Shown in pieces: positions 12,061 through 24,327 of a stretch of 64,000 nt of DNA; position 1 is the first letter of the stretch; each line of letters begins with the position of its first letter. The stretch spans positions 215,058,943 to 215,122,942 of the forward strand of contig NC_080671.1 in assembly GCF_030247195.1 (NCBI RefSeq), written 5' to 3'. The notes under the pieces were generated by a model, which saw only the letters and a program-made list of their open reading frames with translations, ran no database searches and was not told the DNA's origin. This stretch comes from Topomyia yanbarensis. Taxonomy: Eukaryota; Arthropoda; Insecta; Diptera; Culicidae. A program made the translations under genes and the position numbers.

Positions 12061-13084
12061 ATGAATAAAATGAATCAAATGAATCAAATGAATCAAATGA
12101 ATCAAATAAATCAAATGAATCAAATGAATCAAATGAATCAAATAAATCAAATGAATCAAATGAATCAAATGAATCAAATGAATCAAATGAAACAAATGAA
12201 TCAAATGAATCAAATGAATCAAATGAATCAAATGAATCAAATGAATCAAATGAATCAAATGAATCAAATGAATCAAATGAATCAAATGAATCAAATGAAT
12301 CAAATGAATCAAATGAATCAAATGAATCAAATGAATCAAATGAATCAAATGAATCAAATGAATCAAATGAATCAAATGAATCAAATGAATCAAATGAATC
12401 AAATGAATCAAATGAATCAAATGAATCAAATGAATCGAATGAATCAAATGAACCAAATGAACCAAATTAATCAAATTAATCAAATGAATCAAATGAATCA
12501 AATGAATCAAATGAATCAAATGAATCAAATGAATCAAATGAGTCAAATGAATCAAATGAATCAAATGAATCAAATGAATCAAATGAATCAAATGAATCAA
12601 ATGAATCAAATGAATCAAATGAATCAAATGAATCAAATGAATCAAATGAATCAAATGAATCAAATGAATCAAATGAATCAAATGAATCAAATGAATCAAA
12701 TGAATCAAATGAATCAAATGAATCAAATGAATCAAATGAATCAAATGAATCAAATGAATCAAATGAATCAAATGAATCAAATGAATCAAATGAATCAAAT
12801 GAATCAAATGAATCAAATGAATCAAATGAATCAAATGAATCAAATGAATCAATTGAATCAAATGAATCAAATGAATCAAATGAATCAAATGAATCAAATG
12901 AATCAAATGAATCAAATGAATCAAATGAATCAAATGAATCAAATGAATCAAATGAATCAAATGAATCAAATGAATCAAATGAATCAAATGAATCAAATGA
13001 ATCAAATGAATCAAATGAATCAAATGAATCAAATGAATCAAATGAATCAAATGAATCAAATGAATCAAATGAATCAAATGAATC
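12061..13084 (+). repeat. (ATGAATCAA)n minisatellite, array 1
   Basis: About 113 tandem copies of the 9-mer over 1,024 bp, with scattered substitutions (ATAAATCAA, ATGAAACAA, ATTAATCAA). Because nine is divisible by three and the unit has few stops, both strands stay open (Met-Asn-Gln, Ile-His-Leu or Ser-Phe-Asp repeats). None of these is a credible gene. Confidence 0.97.
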
Positions 13085-13723
13085 TGTTTGCGAGTGTACT
13101 ACTTCACCCTGAAACCATTTATGCACCCCTCGACCGCTACACCGTTTTTTCCCGGTTCACTGTACTGATGTAAACACAACATAAAGTACGATTACCCAGC
13201 TGGCCGAGAAATGTCATCGGTCTACTCACACATCGGAGCCAGTACGAGTAAACAAATGCAGCTGAATTGCATCATCATCATCATCATCGGTAGGACTGGA
13301 GGGATAATCTCTCAACGACGGAAGCAGAGGAAACGAAGCCCTGGCGCACCACCTTTGCTGAACTTCACCCCCTGGAGCCCCCGGAATAGGAGAATAAAGG
13401 AGAAAGGCGCCATCAGTGCATATTCGGCGAAGAAGCTGCTCGGTCGCAGCAACCAATTCAATGTAAAGTGTAATGTATTGATTTGTCATATTGTGTAAGA
13501 ATAAATGTTAATTAAATGTGAAAATATAGTGTGAAATGTAAAGTGTTATCGGTATATGGCTGGTGTTAAGCTTATTTATGTACAAGTCCCTGAATCCTTT
13601 GCCGATTGCCGGAAGGTATCAAGTGTCTGCCGACAAGCTTTGCCATCGTCAGGAAACGGGAATTAAATTAGGATACAGTCCACTAATCCAATCGAAGGAA
13701 GGTAAGGACCAGACTCCAAAACA
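13085..13723. other. 640-bp spacer between two 9-mer arrays
   Basis: Non-repetitive, moderately GC-rich sequence with a short CATCAT run near 13271. Short open frames on both strands resemble nothing I recognise. It may be an insertion that split one array. Confidence 0.4.
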
Positions 13724-14590
13724 GAATCAAATGAATCAAATGAATCAAATGAATCAAATGAATCAAATGAATCAAATGAATCAAATGAATCAAATGAATC
13801 AAATGAATCAAATAAATCAAATAAATCAAATGAATCAAATTAATCAAATTAATCAAAAGAATCAAAAGAATCAAAAGAATCAAAAGAATCAAAAGAATCA
13901 AATGAATCAAATGAATCAAATGAATCAAATAATTCAAATGATTCAAATGATTCAAATGAATCAAATGAATTAAATGAATTAAATGAATCAAATGAATCAA
14001 ATGAATCAAATGAATCAAATGGATCAAATGAATCAAATAAATCAAATAAATCAAATAAATCAAATAAATCAAATAAATCAAATGATTCAAATGAATCAAA
14101 TAAATTAAATGAATCAAATGAATCAAATGAATCGAATGAATCAATTGAATCAATTGAATCAAATGAATCAAATGAATCAAATGAATCAAATGAATCAAAT
14201 GAATCAAATGAATCAAATGAATCAAATGAATCAAATGAATCAAATGAATCAAATGAATCAAATGAATCAAATGAATCAAATGAATCAAATGCATCAAATG
14301 AATCAAATGAATCAAATGAATCAAATGAATCAAATGAATCAATTGAATCAAATGAATCAAATGAATCAAATGAATCAAATGAATCAAATGAATCAAATGA
14401 ATCAAATGAATCAAATGAATCAAATGAATCAAATGAATCAAATGAATCAAATGAATCAAATGAATCAAATGAATCAAATGAATCAAATGATTCAAATGAG
14501 TCAAATGAATCAAATGAATCAAATGAATCAAATGAATCAAATGAAGCAAATGAATCAAATGATTCATATGCATCATGTGAATCATATGAA
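13724..14590 (+). repeat. (ATGAATCAA)n minisatellite, array 2
   Basis: About 96 copies of the same 9-mer, more heterogeneous than array 1. Sub-blocks of ATAAATCAA, AAGAATCAA and ATGATTCAA show local homogenisation. The array ends in ATGCATCATGTGAATCATATG variants directly before the 5' end of the CR1-clade LINE. Confidence 0.97.
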
Positions 14591-14850
14591 TTTTTGGCAA
14601 CACTGTCTAGTGCTATAGTCTCGGTTTTTATCACGCGTCAGTTTTGCCTATTTTTATCTGAATTTTGCTTAAGATAATCAAATATTACCGTTAATGCGAA
14701 AGAATTATTGCCTGCCGATTGAAGACCAGTACTATTCTCTCGATTACGTCTCGTTTCGGAGCTCAATTTTGTGATTTTGTTTCGCACCAAATCAGAAGAA
14801 GCCACCATTGTTTCTGCTTTCCTTCATAACCCTCGCTTTGTTCTGTCATC

Positions 14851-16748
14851 ATGACGAAAAACAACAAGTGCGATGCTGACTCTTGTTCGGGTTCTGCTGG
14901 CTCACGTAGTCAAAAGATTAGTTGCGAATTTTGTGCTAATTGGTTTCACCACAAGTGCGTAAATCTCAATAACATTGTGATCAAATCTCTCCGCGAGTGC
15001 CCCGGTATCTGCTGGCTTTGTCCCTAATGCCGCATATTGGATAAACGTTCGCAGCCACCTACTGAAACATTAAACCTGATCTTACAACGCACTTCGTCAA
15101 CGCTTACTCTTGTCGGCGGTGTGATGGATACACTGCAAAACTTTTGCAAGATGTACCCGCATAACTCTTCGCATCCAAGTTGCTCGCAGCCCCAGCCAAG
15201 CACCCGTGTAATCAACGAAAGCGGAGGACCCTTCAAGGACCGTCTCGACGAGTTTCAACTCAACTTGAGCAATATGTTCGACTCGATCTTCGCCGAAAAC
15301 AACAGCGGCCTCGCACCAGCAGCACTTCCAGACCTTCTCTGCCTCCACCTGATAAGATTGCGAAAGCTGACGTTCCAGTAACCAGTGCAGTTCTTACAAA
15401 TACTATAGTTCCCGTACTTCCAGGTGTTACTAGTAGCTGCCATCCGATTACAACATCTGACCTACCCGCCACCAACGAGTCAACAAATTTTGCTGCTAGC
15501 GTATTCGATAAAACTGTTGCCCGCGACGGAGTCATGCTCGTCGATAATTTGCATTCTGCTGTCCCTGCTGCTATCGACAACACAACTTTCAATCAAAGCG
15601 CTGCCACCACCGCCTCGTCTGCCCGAGGTTTTACCACCACCGCTACCACACCGCACACACAACCAACTTCAAATGTTTACATTGCTTCCAATTCTGAGCA
15701 CACCTGTTTTGCCAATGCCGCCTATACGCCTGCTACCGCCACTATTCCCGCTACTACTCCCACTGCTGCTGCCGCCGTTGGTAACTTTCCTGCCAAATTG
15801 TCATCTATGACTCCTGCTATTGCTGCCAACAATTTCTACGATTCTAATATCGCACAACTAGCCGACCAATCGAATCACATCGTCTCTTCTAATCAGTCAG
15901 TATCTACCAGCTACTACGAGCCTCGTGTATTTAACAACCTGCATCAACATCAACCACCTGCTGTACTATCTACTACGTTCAGCTCACATAGAACCCAGCC
16001 ACATACCATCGATAGTGTAATTGTATGTCCTAGGCTTATGCATCAGTCTCAAAATGTTATGAGTTGTCCTCAAGTAGCAAACATACATACCCCTCTGGTT
16101 CCCCACAAAGCTCCCATCACTGTGGCTAACAGTAACAACGCCAGGATCACCGTACTTTCAGATACCGTTGTTCACCCTCCCAATATATTTACGACCAGTT
16201 GCATACTACCCGCTCACCCCGTAGCAAGTCATACTCTTGCTGTAGCACACCCCGTTCCTAATGAAAAATGGTTCTATGTTACTAAATTCCTACCCCACGA
16301 ATCTGAATCCAATATCATCCGCTATGTGGCTGATCGAGCCAACTGTAATCCCAATCTAATTCGATGCCATAAACTAGCCCGCCAAGACATAGAGGGACGA
16401 CCTCTCTCAATCCTGTCTTTTAAACTGAACGTCCCAGAGAGCTTAGTAGCAAAAATAATTTCAGCAGGTTTCTGGCCCGAGGGAGTTTCTATCACTCCTT
16501 TTTTAGACCGGAAGTCGAATTCATTCAAAAGAGTTACGGGCACGCCGGACATTCCATCAACAGCCCCACCGAACATTTCCCAACGTGCCCGGCGTTGGAA
16601 TCCCCCGCTCCCCCTCACCCAGATGTATTCACAACCAGCGCCTGTAGTACGAACACCAACTCAACAACCACCACCTCAGTTTCATCGACTTGCGCTAACA
16701 CCATCTCAGGCTCAGCTACGTCAAACCAACAGATCAACACTAATTTAA
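14851..16748 (+). pseudogene. CR1-clade LINE ORF1 (PHD finger plus RRM-like), broken
   Basis: It starts at ATG 14851. The first 58 codons encode a PHD-type zinc finger: Cys pairs, CEFCANWFHHKC, then CPGICWLC. A TAA at 15025 interrupts the frame, which otherwise continues to about 15300. There the sense frame shifts to one that stays open to 16748. The later part is rich in Thr, Pro and Ala, then has an RRM-like C-terminal region around KWFYVTKFLPHESESNI and FWPEGVSITPF. In CR1/L2 elements ORF1 protein packages the RNA and helps form the RNP. Its end overlaps the start of the ORF2 frame. One stop and one frameshift mean no full protein is made. Confidence 0.75.
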
Positions 16749-19634
16749 GCCACGAGTTATTGGTTTTCTACCAAAACGTCGGTGGCGTCAATACCCGCAT
16801 TACTGATTACGCCCTTGCCTGTTCCGCAGCGACCTACGACATATACATTTTTACAGAAAGCTGGCTCAACAGTAACACACTTTCAAAACAATTATTTCCA
16901 GAATCGTACTCCGTTTTCCGCCAGGATCGTTCGGTTTCTAACAGTAACAAACGATCTGGAGGAGGTGTTCTCTTGGCTGCTCGCTCGAAATTTAAAATCC
17001 GCTTGTTATCACCCTCCAGTTGTTCTGGCGTGGAGCAGCTGTGGGTCTCGCTCACTCTCAGCAGCTTCTCATTGTACATATGTGTTATCTATATTCCTCC
17101 TGATCGTGTGAATGATATTTCTCTCATTGACCAACATTTGAATTCGCTGACATGGATCACTGCCCAGATGGCCTTGAATGACAGAATATTAATTATAGGA
17201 GACTTCAACTTTAGCGGCATTAATTGGGTTCGCAATAATACATCATTTCTGTACCCAGACTCATCACACTCACCAACTAACACGTGTATGACTCAGCTAC
17301 TCGAGGGTTACAGCACCGCGGGGCTAGTTCAACTTTGTGACGTCACTAATGACAACAGTCGTATTTTGGATCTTTGCTTTGGAAGCCAGGAGCTCTCCGA
17401 TCACTGCCGTTTGTCGTGCTCCAGCTCCTCTCGTTAAACTATGCCAACACCACCCTGCTCTTCATTGTTTTCTCCGAAAATGTGTACCTTGTACATTCGA
17501 AGATACCACTGAGAAACTGACATATGTCTATCGCAAGACAGATTTTCGAGGAATGCACCTTTTCTTGTCTCGTATCAATTGGAATGAAATCTTGCCACAA
17601 TCTGATGCAAACGCAGCGGCTGAAATTGTTTCGAACGTACTGATTTATGCTATCGACCAGTTTACTCCTAAAAAACTCAATCATGGCTGTGAATATCCTC
17701 CATGGTCGAATCGTACACTAAAAAAGTTTAAATCGGCCAAAAGGTCAGCTCTAAAAAAGTTTTCGAAATACCGAACCGATATACTAAAGAATCATTATAT
17801 CTTCTTAAATCATTGTTACAAGAGACTTAATAAGTCTCTCTTCAATTCCTACCTTCATCGTATTCAGAGCCACCTTCGTAACAATCCAAAAAAGTTTTGG
17901 ATTTACGTTAATGAACAGAGGCGTGAATCAGGTTTACCCACTTCTATGTCGCTGGGTGATTTAGAAGCGACTTCATTGCCGGACATCTGTGAGTTATTTC
18001 GCCAACAATTCAGCAGTGTTTTTACCAATGATACTCTTAATAATCAACAAGTCTCCGCAGCAGCCGACAACATTCCCCGCAGGACTAGTATTGGACCTCA
18101 TTTCACGATATCTTCCGATATTGTACAAAAAGCTTGCGTAAAACTCAAGTGTTCTAACACTCCTGGACCTGACGGAATCCCATCCTCTATCATTAAAAAA
18201 TGCTCGTCGTCGCTTTGCCTACCTCTGTCCGTCGTTTTCAATATGTCGTTAAGATCCGGAGTGTTTCCTACCATCTGGAAATCATCTTACGTTTTTCCGG
18301 TTCATAAAAAAGGATCCAAAAGCGAAGTTCCCAATTACCGAGGAATCGCATCTTTATGTGCACTATCGAAATTAATGGAGCTCATCGTTCTCGAGTTTTT
18401 GACACATTGTTGTTCTAGCTACATCGCAGAAACTCAACACGGTTTCATTCCCAGGAGATCTACTTGCACTAATTTAGTAGCCTACACCTCATTTATCGCT
18501 CGCTCGCTATAGGATCGATTTCAGGTTGATGCAATATACACCGATCTGTCGGCCGCCTTCGATAAAATCAACCATCAAATTACGATTGCGAAACTGGAAC
18601 GTCTCGGTTTCTGCGGCAGTTTTTTGGAATGGCTTCGATGTTACTTAACAGGCCGTAAAATGTCTGTTAAAATCGGGAATCATTTATCCTCATCCTTCGA
18701 CGTAACGTCCGGCGTACCTCAAGGCAGCCATATCGGTCCATATATTTTCCTTCTATACATAAACGATCTGGATTCATTGATTAAGTGCTTCAAGGTGTCT
18801 TATGCCGATGATTATAAGTTATTCCATATAGTTAAAAGTTACTCTGATGCTTTGTTTTTGCAATCTCAGTTAGACATTTTTGCTAATTGGTGCATGACTA
18901 ACAGGATGGTTTTGAATGCCTCGAAGTGTTCTGTGATTACGTTTGCACGAAAACGCTCCATCGTAACATTCGACTACACTATCTTGCAAAACAATTTAAA
19001 AAGAGAAACTACAGTGAAAGATTTAGGGATTCTTTTGGATTCAAAGCTTACATTTAAGGATCACATTGCTTTTATCTCGTCTAAGGCTTCGCGTAATCTA
19101 GGATTCATTTTTAGGGTTACTAAGCATTTCACTAACGTACAGTGCTTAAAAACGTTGTACTGCTCGCTCGTTCGTTCCACATTGGAATACGCCGCCGTTG
19201 TTTGGGCTCCTTTCTACAAGAACAGCATTCAACGCATCGAGAGTATTCAGCGTAAATTTGTGCGTTTTGCGCTGCGCCACCTGCCTTGGAGCGATCCCTA
19301 CAATCTGCCCAGATACGAAGATCGTTGCAACCTCATTGGTCTTGAAACACTGTCTTTGCGCCGCAATGTGGCCAAAGCGTCCTTTGTCTCTGATCTGTTA
19401 TTGTCTCGCATTGACAGCCCTGATTTACTCCGTCTTCTCAACATTGATATTCGCCTCCGAAACCTTCGTTCCTACTCTTTTGTCCGTCTTCCAGTGTCTC
19501 GTACTAATTATGGCAAAAATGAACCCGTCAGTAGCATGTGTAGAGTGTTCAATCAATGTTACAATGTCTTTGACTTCAATTTGTCTCGCACTTCTTTAAA
19601 AAAATTGTTTTCGCGCACCCTTTCACAAACCTGA
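16595..19634 (+). pseudogene. CR1-clade LINE ORF2 (endonuclease-RT), broken
   Basis: The N-terminal half is an apurinic-type endonuclease: FYQNVGGVNTRI, a TESWL motif, ILIIGDFNFSGINW and SDHCR near the end. At about 17400 the reading frame shifts by one. The RT then runs from 17440 with NTPGPDGIPSS, NYRGIASL, YTDLSAAFDKIN, VPQGSHIGPYIF and the catalytic SYADD, followed by a C-terminal domain without RNase H. A TAG at 18510 falls just before the LSAAFD motif. No ATG is visible at the start of the endonuclease frame, so initiation may depend on ORF1. It would nick target DNA and copy the LINE RNA. The frameshift and stop abolish this. Confidence 0.85.
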
Positions 19635-19846
19635 TAGTGTTAGCCAATTTTTTATGTTAATGTTAATACTTTACCTATGTAAGATAGAGTTTAAGAAGTG
19701 TTTATTTTAAGCAGTGTTTAGTGTTAGTCATTGTATCATTTGGTTTGTTTGTTAACTGTTGATACCTAAAAGATAGAGGTTTTGTGCCTACGGGAGAAGG
19801 AGCTTTTGAAAATCCACTCCCGCGGGTTTTTCCCTCTCAATAATAA

Positions 19847-20050
19847 ATGAATCAAATGAATCAAATGAATCAAATGAATCAAATGAATCAAATGAATCAA
19901 ATGAATCAAATGAATCATATGAATCATATGAATCACATGAATCACATGAATCAAATGAATCACATGAATCAAATTAATCAAATGAATTAAATGAATCAAA
20001 TTGATTTAATTCATTTAATGAATCAAATTAATGAAATGGATCAAATGAAT
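19847..20050 (+). repeat. (ATGAATCAA)n minisatellite, array 3
   Basis: About eight clean 9-mers follow the LINE 3' end directly. Variants with ATGAATCATATGAATCAC come next, resembling the last units of array 2 at 14565-14590. It ends in a near-palindrome (AAATGAATCAAATTGATTT) at 19988-20006 and then decays. Confidence 0.9.
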
Positions 20051-21240
20051 AAAAAGAATGGATGAACAAAATGAATAAAGTAAAAAATAAATGAAATGCA
20101 TAAATAAAACAAACGAATCAAATAAACAAAATGAGCTGAAGTGATAAAATGAATAAAAAGAAGAAAATGAGCAGAATTAAATGCATTGATCAAAATGAAA
20201 AATTGAACAATGGTAAAAGGTTATAAATTAATATAAAGAAATAAATTGAATCAAATAAATTATTTGGATGAAATGATTAAAACTGAAAAAATAGTCAGAT
20301 TATTAAAATGAAGAAACTGAATAAAATTAATAAACTGGAAAAAATGAATAAAATGCATACAATGATAACAATGAATGATATGAGTAAAATGCACAAAAAG
20401 AATAAACTGATCAGAGTGAATCCAAAGAATGAAACGAATAAAATAAGTAAAATGAACGCAGATGAACAAAACGAATAAAAAGATGCGGAATAAAATAATT
20501 ACTTAAAATGAAATGGTCATATATTTGAAGCTAAAAACATGTTTGAATAAAAAAATGAATAAACCGGATTGTACGAATTAGAGAGCCATTGCATCAGAAA
20601 GTTTTGAAATGTTTTTGAAAATCCCATCTTCTGAGCAAAGGCTATTAAATATGCAATGGACTTTCTAGGGCTTCCATCTTTTTTTGGTTTTATTCTTTTT
20701 GTTTTCATGCTTCTTTACTTGACGAATTCGAAGTTTACTTTTTGGCCACATATTCCCGAAAAAAAGATTTATGTACAGAATAGAATTTACTGGTCCAGTA
20801 TTTTAACGCGCAATTGAATACAGTAAAGTGAGACAAGGTCACATGTGCTTTCAAGTCCCTTGAACAGAGAACGACAGGGAGAATGCGATTCGTGAATGAG
20901 ACAGGTAGATATTTCAAAGTTTTTATTTGCATTGAAGTAAATAGTGTGAAATGTCTAGGCTATGTCGATAGCATAAAAGCAGTTCATTCAGTTGATTGCA
21001 ATGCAGTCTCTTTCCATTCATCCTTATAGCTTTCATATTGTTTCGTTCGGAATTCTCGTGCAGGGAATATGGATAAATAAGTCCTATACAGACCAATACT
21101 GTGAAAAAGAAATGGTTCAAACTACTCAGTATATCCAAATATGGACGACGATAAGTTAGAAGACACATTGTAGTTGCATCCCCCATCGAGAGTGGGTACT
21201 TTGGGAGACTTCTTTTCCTGGATCTAATTTGTGGATATTT
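20051..21240. other. Degenerate 9-mer-derived and AT-rich sequence
   Basis: Up to about 20480 the sequence is full of GAATAAAATGAA-like words and looks like a decayed extension of the array. From there to 21240 it is ordinary AT-rich DNA with no credible gene. Confidence 0.5.
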
Positions 21241-21262
21241 TTGGTCTTTGATCCGTTATTTT

Positions 21263-21783
21263 TCATGAATTCGTACCAATACAACGAATGTGCAGCTGAT
21301 ACAACTCATGGTTCATTCGCCTGCGCAACGTTCCGTCTTCCATCTGCTCGCCATCATAGATGGTACGCAAAACCTTTCGTTCGAAAACTCCAAGGGCGCG
21401 TTGGTCCTCCACGAGCATAGTCCAGGTCTCGTGGCCGTAGAGGACCACCGACCTAATCAGCGTCTTGTAGATAATCAACTTCGTGCGGCGGCGAATTTTG
21501 TTCGACCGGAGCGTCCTCTGGAGTCCAAAGTAGGCACGATTTCCCACTTATATCCGCCTCTGAATTTCTCTGCTGTTATCATTATCGTTGGTTACCAGTG
21601 GGCCCAAATACATGAATTCGTCGACCATCTCGATTTCGTCACCGTCAATCCGAACTCGGGTGGGAGGTTCACATTGTCGTCTCTAGAACCTCTTCCTCTC
21701 ATGTATTTTGTCTTCGAAACGTTGATGGCAATTCCAATCCTGCTGGCTTCAGCTTTCAGTCTTTGAGCATATATTTTATTCAA
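21263..21783 (-). pseudogene. 5'-truncated LINE reverse-transcriptase fragment
   Basis: On the minus strand, two frames joined by a frameshift near 21600 encode the region just after the RT catalytic motif. The upstream part reads EASRIGIAINVSKTKYM. The downstream part has KLIIYKTLIRSVVLYGHETW, then ALGVFERKVLRTIY. This arrangement (TLIRxVxLYGxETW, ExKxLR) is common in arthropod LINE ORF2 proteins downstream of the YADD box. The RT core and endonuclease are absent, consistent with 5' truncation. I do not assign a clade. The fragment is non-functional. Confidence 0.75.
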
Positions 21784-22095
21784 AATTCAATAGAGATAAC
21801 AATAGTTTAAATATCGCACGTGGAATGTCTCTTTTGAAAATTTCCATCGTCAAACTTTCATATTACCCAGTTAAGCCAAATATTTTTCTGATATAGCCAA
21901 GAATTTCCTTAATTATAGTGTAGATACAGGCTTTGAATACAATTGAATTAAAGTTGAGTTGATGTAGCAGCAGACAAAAAATAGTTTTGTTTTCTCAAAC
22001 CTTCGCAATTACAATTAATAAATATTTCAGATTGGCAGAAGATCTTATCGAACTACTTAGAAATGGATACAAAAATAGCTTGATAGATGCGATAG

Positions 22096-22104
22096 AAGAG
22101 AGAC

Positions 22105-22179
<75 letters not shown>

Positions 22180-22195
22180 GAGAGATGCTGGGGGG
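22096..22195 (+). repeat. (GA)n microsatellite
   Basis: About 100 bp of GA dinucleotide with a few interruptions (GACAGA, GAAAGA, GATAGA). No gene lies on either side for several hundred bases. Confidence 0.95.
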
Positions 22196-22451
22196 GTCGT
22201 GTGAGGAATGGCAAATGATGGTTTATTTTTATAGATATTTTTATATGATATATTGATTCTTACATTCTTATCATAAATAATGTAAGTATTAATTTTTGCG
22301 CCATAACCAGTATAACCTAAATCTTGCAAAAGAGCTAAATTTTCGCTAGATTTTTGGGCTTCAAACATACAGTTGCTTTCGGTGACGCCACAAATATAAT
22401 TATATTAGAAATCTTTTATCTCACTACTAGGTGAATTACTTGTTGATCTAT

Positions 22452-23230
22452 GTATTGATATACCATCCAACATTTACCTCATGATTGAACGCAATACCTA
22501 ATCCAAGACATAAATAATAGAACTCACTGTTTCTTTATCAACACATTATTTTGTCTTTGAAGTGAACTTATATATTGATTTTTGAGAAATAGTTCATTTA
22601 TTATAAAGATAATTCACAAAATGTCCTCAACATCGAATTCCTTGAATCACGTAGATGTGTTTTCATACCCCGATATTCAAAATCGGTTTAGTTTTGCCCC
22701 TAAAACACCAGTAAAGCAATACTCTGTATGAAACAATCTCATTTTTAGTTAGTGGAAATTGGTAAGCGAGGAATAAAAATACAAAATGTTTAATATCTCC
22801 GTCGCTCGTGCACGGAATTAGACAATCTATAGCTCGTTATAGGTATTTTTACAAGCTTTCTATTTATGTGCAGTTTGTGGGACAATATTGTATTGTTCAA
22901 AAGTTATTTGCAAAAAACCTGCTGTGTTTTGACAAAATCGCCCATATCTGAGAAAGTAAACAACATATCGAAAATCAAAAATAATAGTGTCAAATGACAA
23001 CGTTAGGCCTTTCATTTGAAACTAATTTCAATAAGATCGGTTCAGCCATTGCTGAGATAATTACATGACATTTTGTACATACATACATACACACATACAC
23101 ACACACATACAGACGTTGTCTCAATTTGTCGAGCTGAGTCGATTGGTATATGAGACTCGACCCTCCGGGCCTCGGAGTTTTGAAAGTTTGAGCGAATCCT
23201 ATACATTTCTTTTGTAAGAAATGTAAAAAG
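22452..23230 (-). repeat. Dispersed repeat, copy X
   Basis: Bases 22452-23087 match 26597-27236 almost completely in the same orientation. The outer 150 bp, read on the minus strand, is the mosquito-type cassette: ACATTTCTTACAAAAGAAATG, then a CCCGGAGGG core and microsatellite-like GTATGT runs. The same cassette lies at 47800-48000. No ORF is credible. Confidence 0.8.
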
Positions 23231-23396
23231 TGTTAAAACAGATGGAGCAAAGTGAAGACACCTTGACTTGTCTAATCGCTATTTGATAGATGTATAGAAT
23301 CACTAGATTTCAAAATGGTGATTTAAACAATGTTATATTCTAATTGATGGATTTGATCCCGACTATTATACCTCAAGTGTGTTCAATATCACAATA

Positions 23397-23889
23397 CACT
23401 CAAGTTTTTTTTTACGCGGTTTTTTTTTGCGCGGTATTTTTTTACGCGGTTTTTTTTTACGCGGATTTTGAAATTTACGCGGTTTTCATTTACGCGGATT
23501 TTGAAATTTACGCGGTTTTCATTTACGCGGATTTTGAAATTTACGCGGTTTTCATTTACGCGGTTTTTGAAATTTACGCGGTTTTCATTTACGCGGATTT
23601 TGAAATTTACGCGGTATCCATCAATGAGGTTCCCTTTATTGCGGATTCTTAAATTTAAGTGGTCTTCATTTACGCGGATTTTTAAATTTACGCGGTTTTC
23701 ATTTACGCGGATTTTGAAATTTACGCGGTTTTCATTTACGCGGATTTTGAAATTTACGCGGTTTTCATTTACGCGGATTTTGAAATTTACGCGGTTTTCA
23801 TTTACGCGGATTTTGAAATTTACGCGGTTTTCATTTACGCGGTTTTCATTTACGCGGTCTGTATCCCCCGCGTAAAAAAAACCTGAGTG
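23397..23889. mobile_element. TA-flanked TIR element built from a TACGCGG minisatellite (493 bp)
   Basis: The ends are CACTCAAGTTTTTTTTTACG and CGTAAAAAAAACCTGAGTG, inverted repeats of about 23 bp. TA lies outside both ends (23395-23396 and 23890-23891). Almost the whole interior is a tandem array of about 33-bp units (TTTACGCGGATTTTGAAA, then TTTACGCGGTTTTCA). The right end carries TCTGTATCCCCCGCGTAAAA, paralleling the ATGCGG-type element at 8554-11582. No coding capacity. Confidence 0.85.
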
Positions 23890-23891
23890 TA

Positions 23892-24327
23892 TTGCATTGA
23901 ACTCAATACCATAATGTACGTTTGTTACACCAACAGAATTAGGTGTTATTAAATGCATGAAAATACAGAATATTATCTTATATAGCAAAGAAGTTTGAAT
24001 CAAATTGAATTACTAACAAATTTGAATGCATCAACCGATTAAAAATTATGCCATCTACAATTTCTGGAAACACTTCATTTTGATTGTGTTCTCCCTATCT
24101 CAAGTTGTGTGCTATAACAAAATTACTAAACTAACAAGTACACGGAAAACCCCGCAATTTTTGTCTTGAGTGTTTCAACTAAAATGGCCCTTAAAGGCGC
24201 AAAGCAATTTTTTTCAAATTTTCGAAAAATTGTCTCTCAGCATTAATACGTTACTCTGATAATTTTAAGATGGTTTTCGCAATGTTGTTTTAAAACAACA
24301 TTGCGCATTTAAGGATTAACGAACAAC
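23892..24327. other. AT-rich sequence, no gene
   Basis: No feature recognised apart from a small palindrome (AATGTTGTTTTAAAACAACAT, 24281-24301) just before the foldback element. Confidence 0.4.

Larger units (their letters stand above)
14591..19846 (+). mobile_element. CR1-clade non-LTR retrotransposon, nearly full length, inactive
   Basis: About 5.25 kb with a 5' UTR, ORF1 (PHD-like and RRM-like regions), an ORF2 with endonuclease and reverse transcriptase, and a roughly 210-bp 3' UTR ending CCCTCTCAATAATAA. Both ORFs carry stops or frameshifts. The order and the ORF2 motifs resemble the T1/Q group of mosquito CR1 elements; that placement comes from memory of the family. It is bounded on both sides by ATGAATCAA arrays, which suggests insertion into the minisatellite. 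Confidence 0.8.

Noticed and set aside
11992..13173. Long frames of Met-Asn-Gln, Ile-His-Leu and Ser-Phe-Asp repeats on both strands (also 13563-14634)
   Set aside because: They are translations of the ATGAATCAA array. A 9-bp unit with few stops stays open in several frames, with no unique protein sequence or start context.
23389..24003. 204-residue minus-strand frame with repeated Arg-Val-Asn-Glu units
   Set aside because: Covers the TACGCGG minisatellite. The periodicity follows the DNA repeat and no domain is present.
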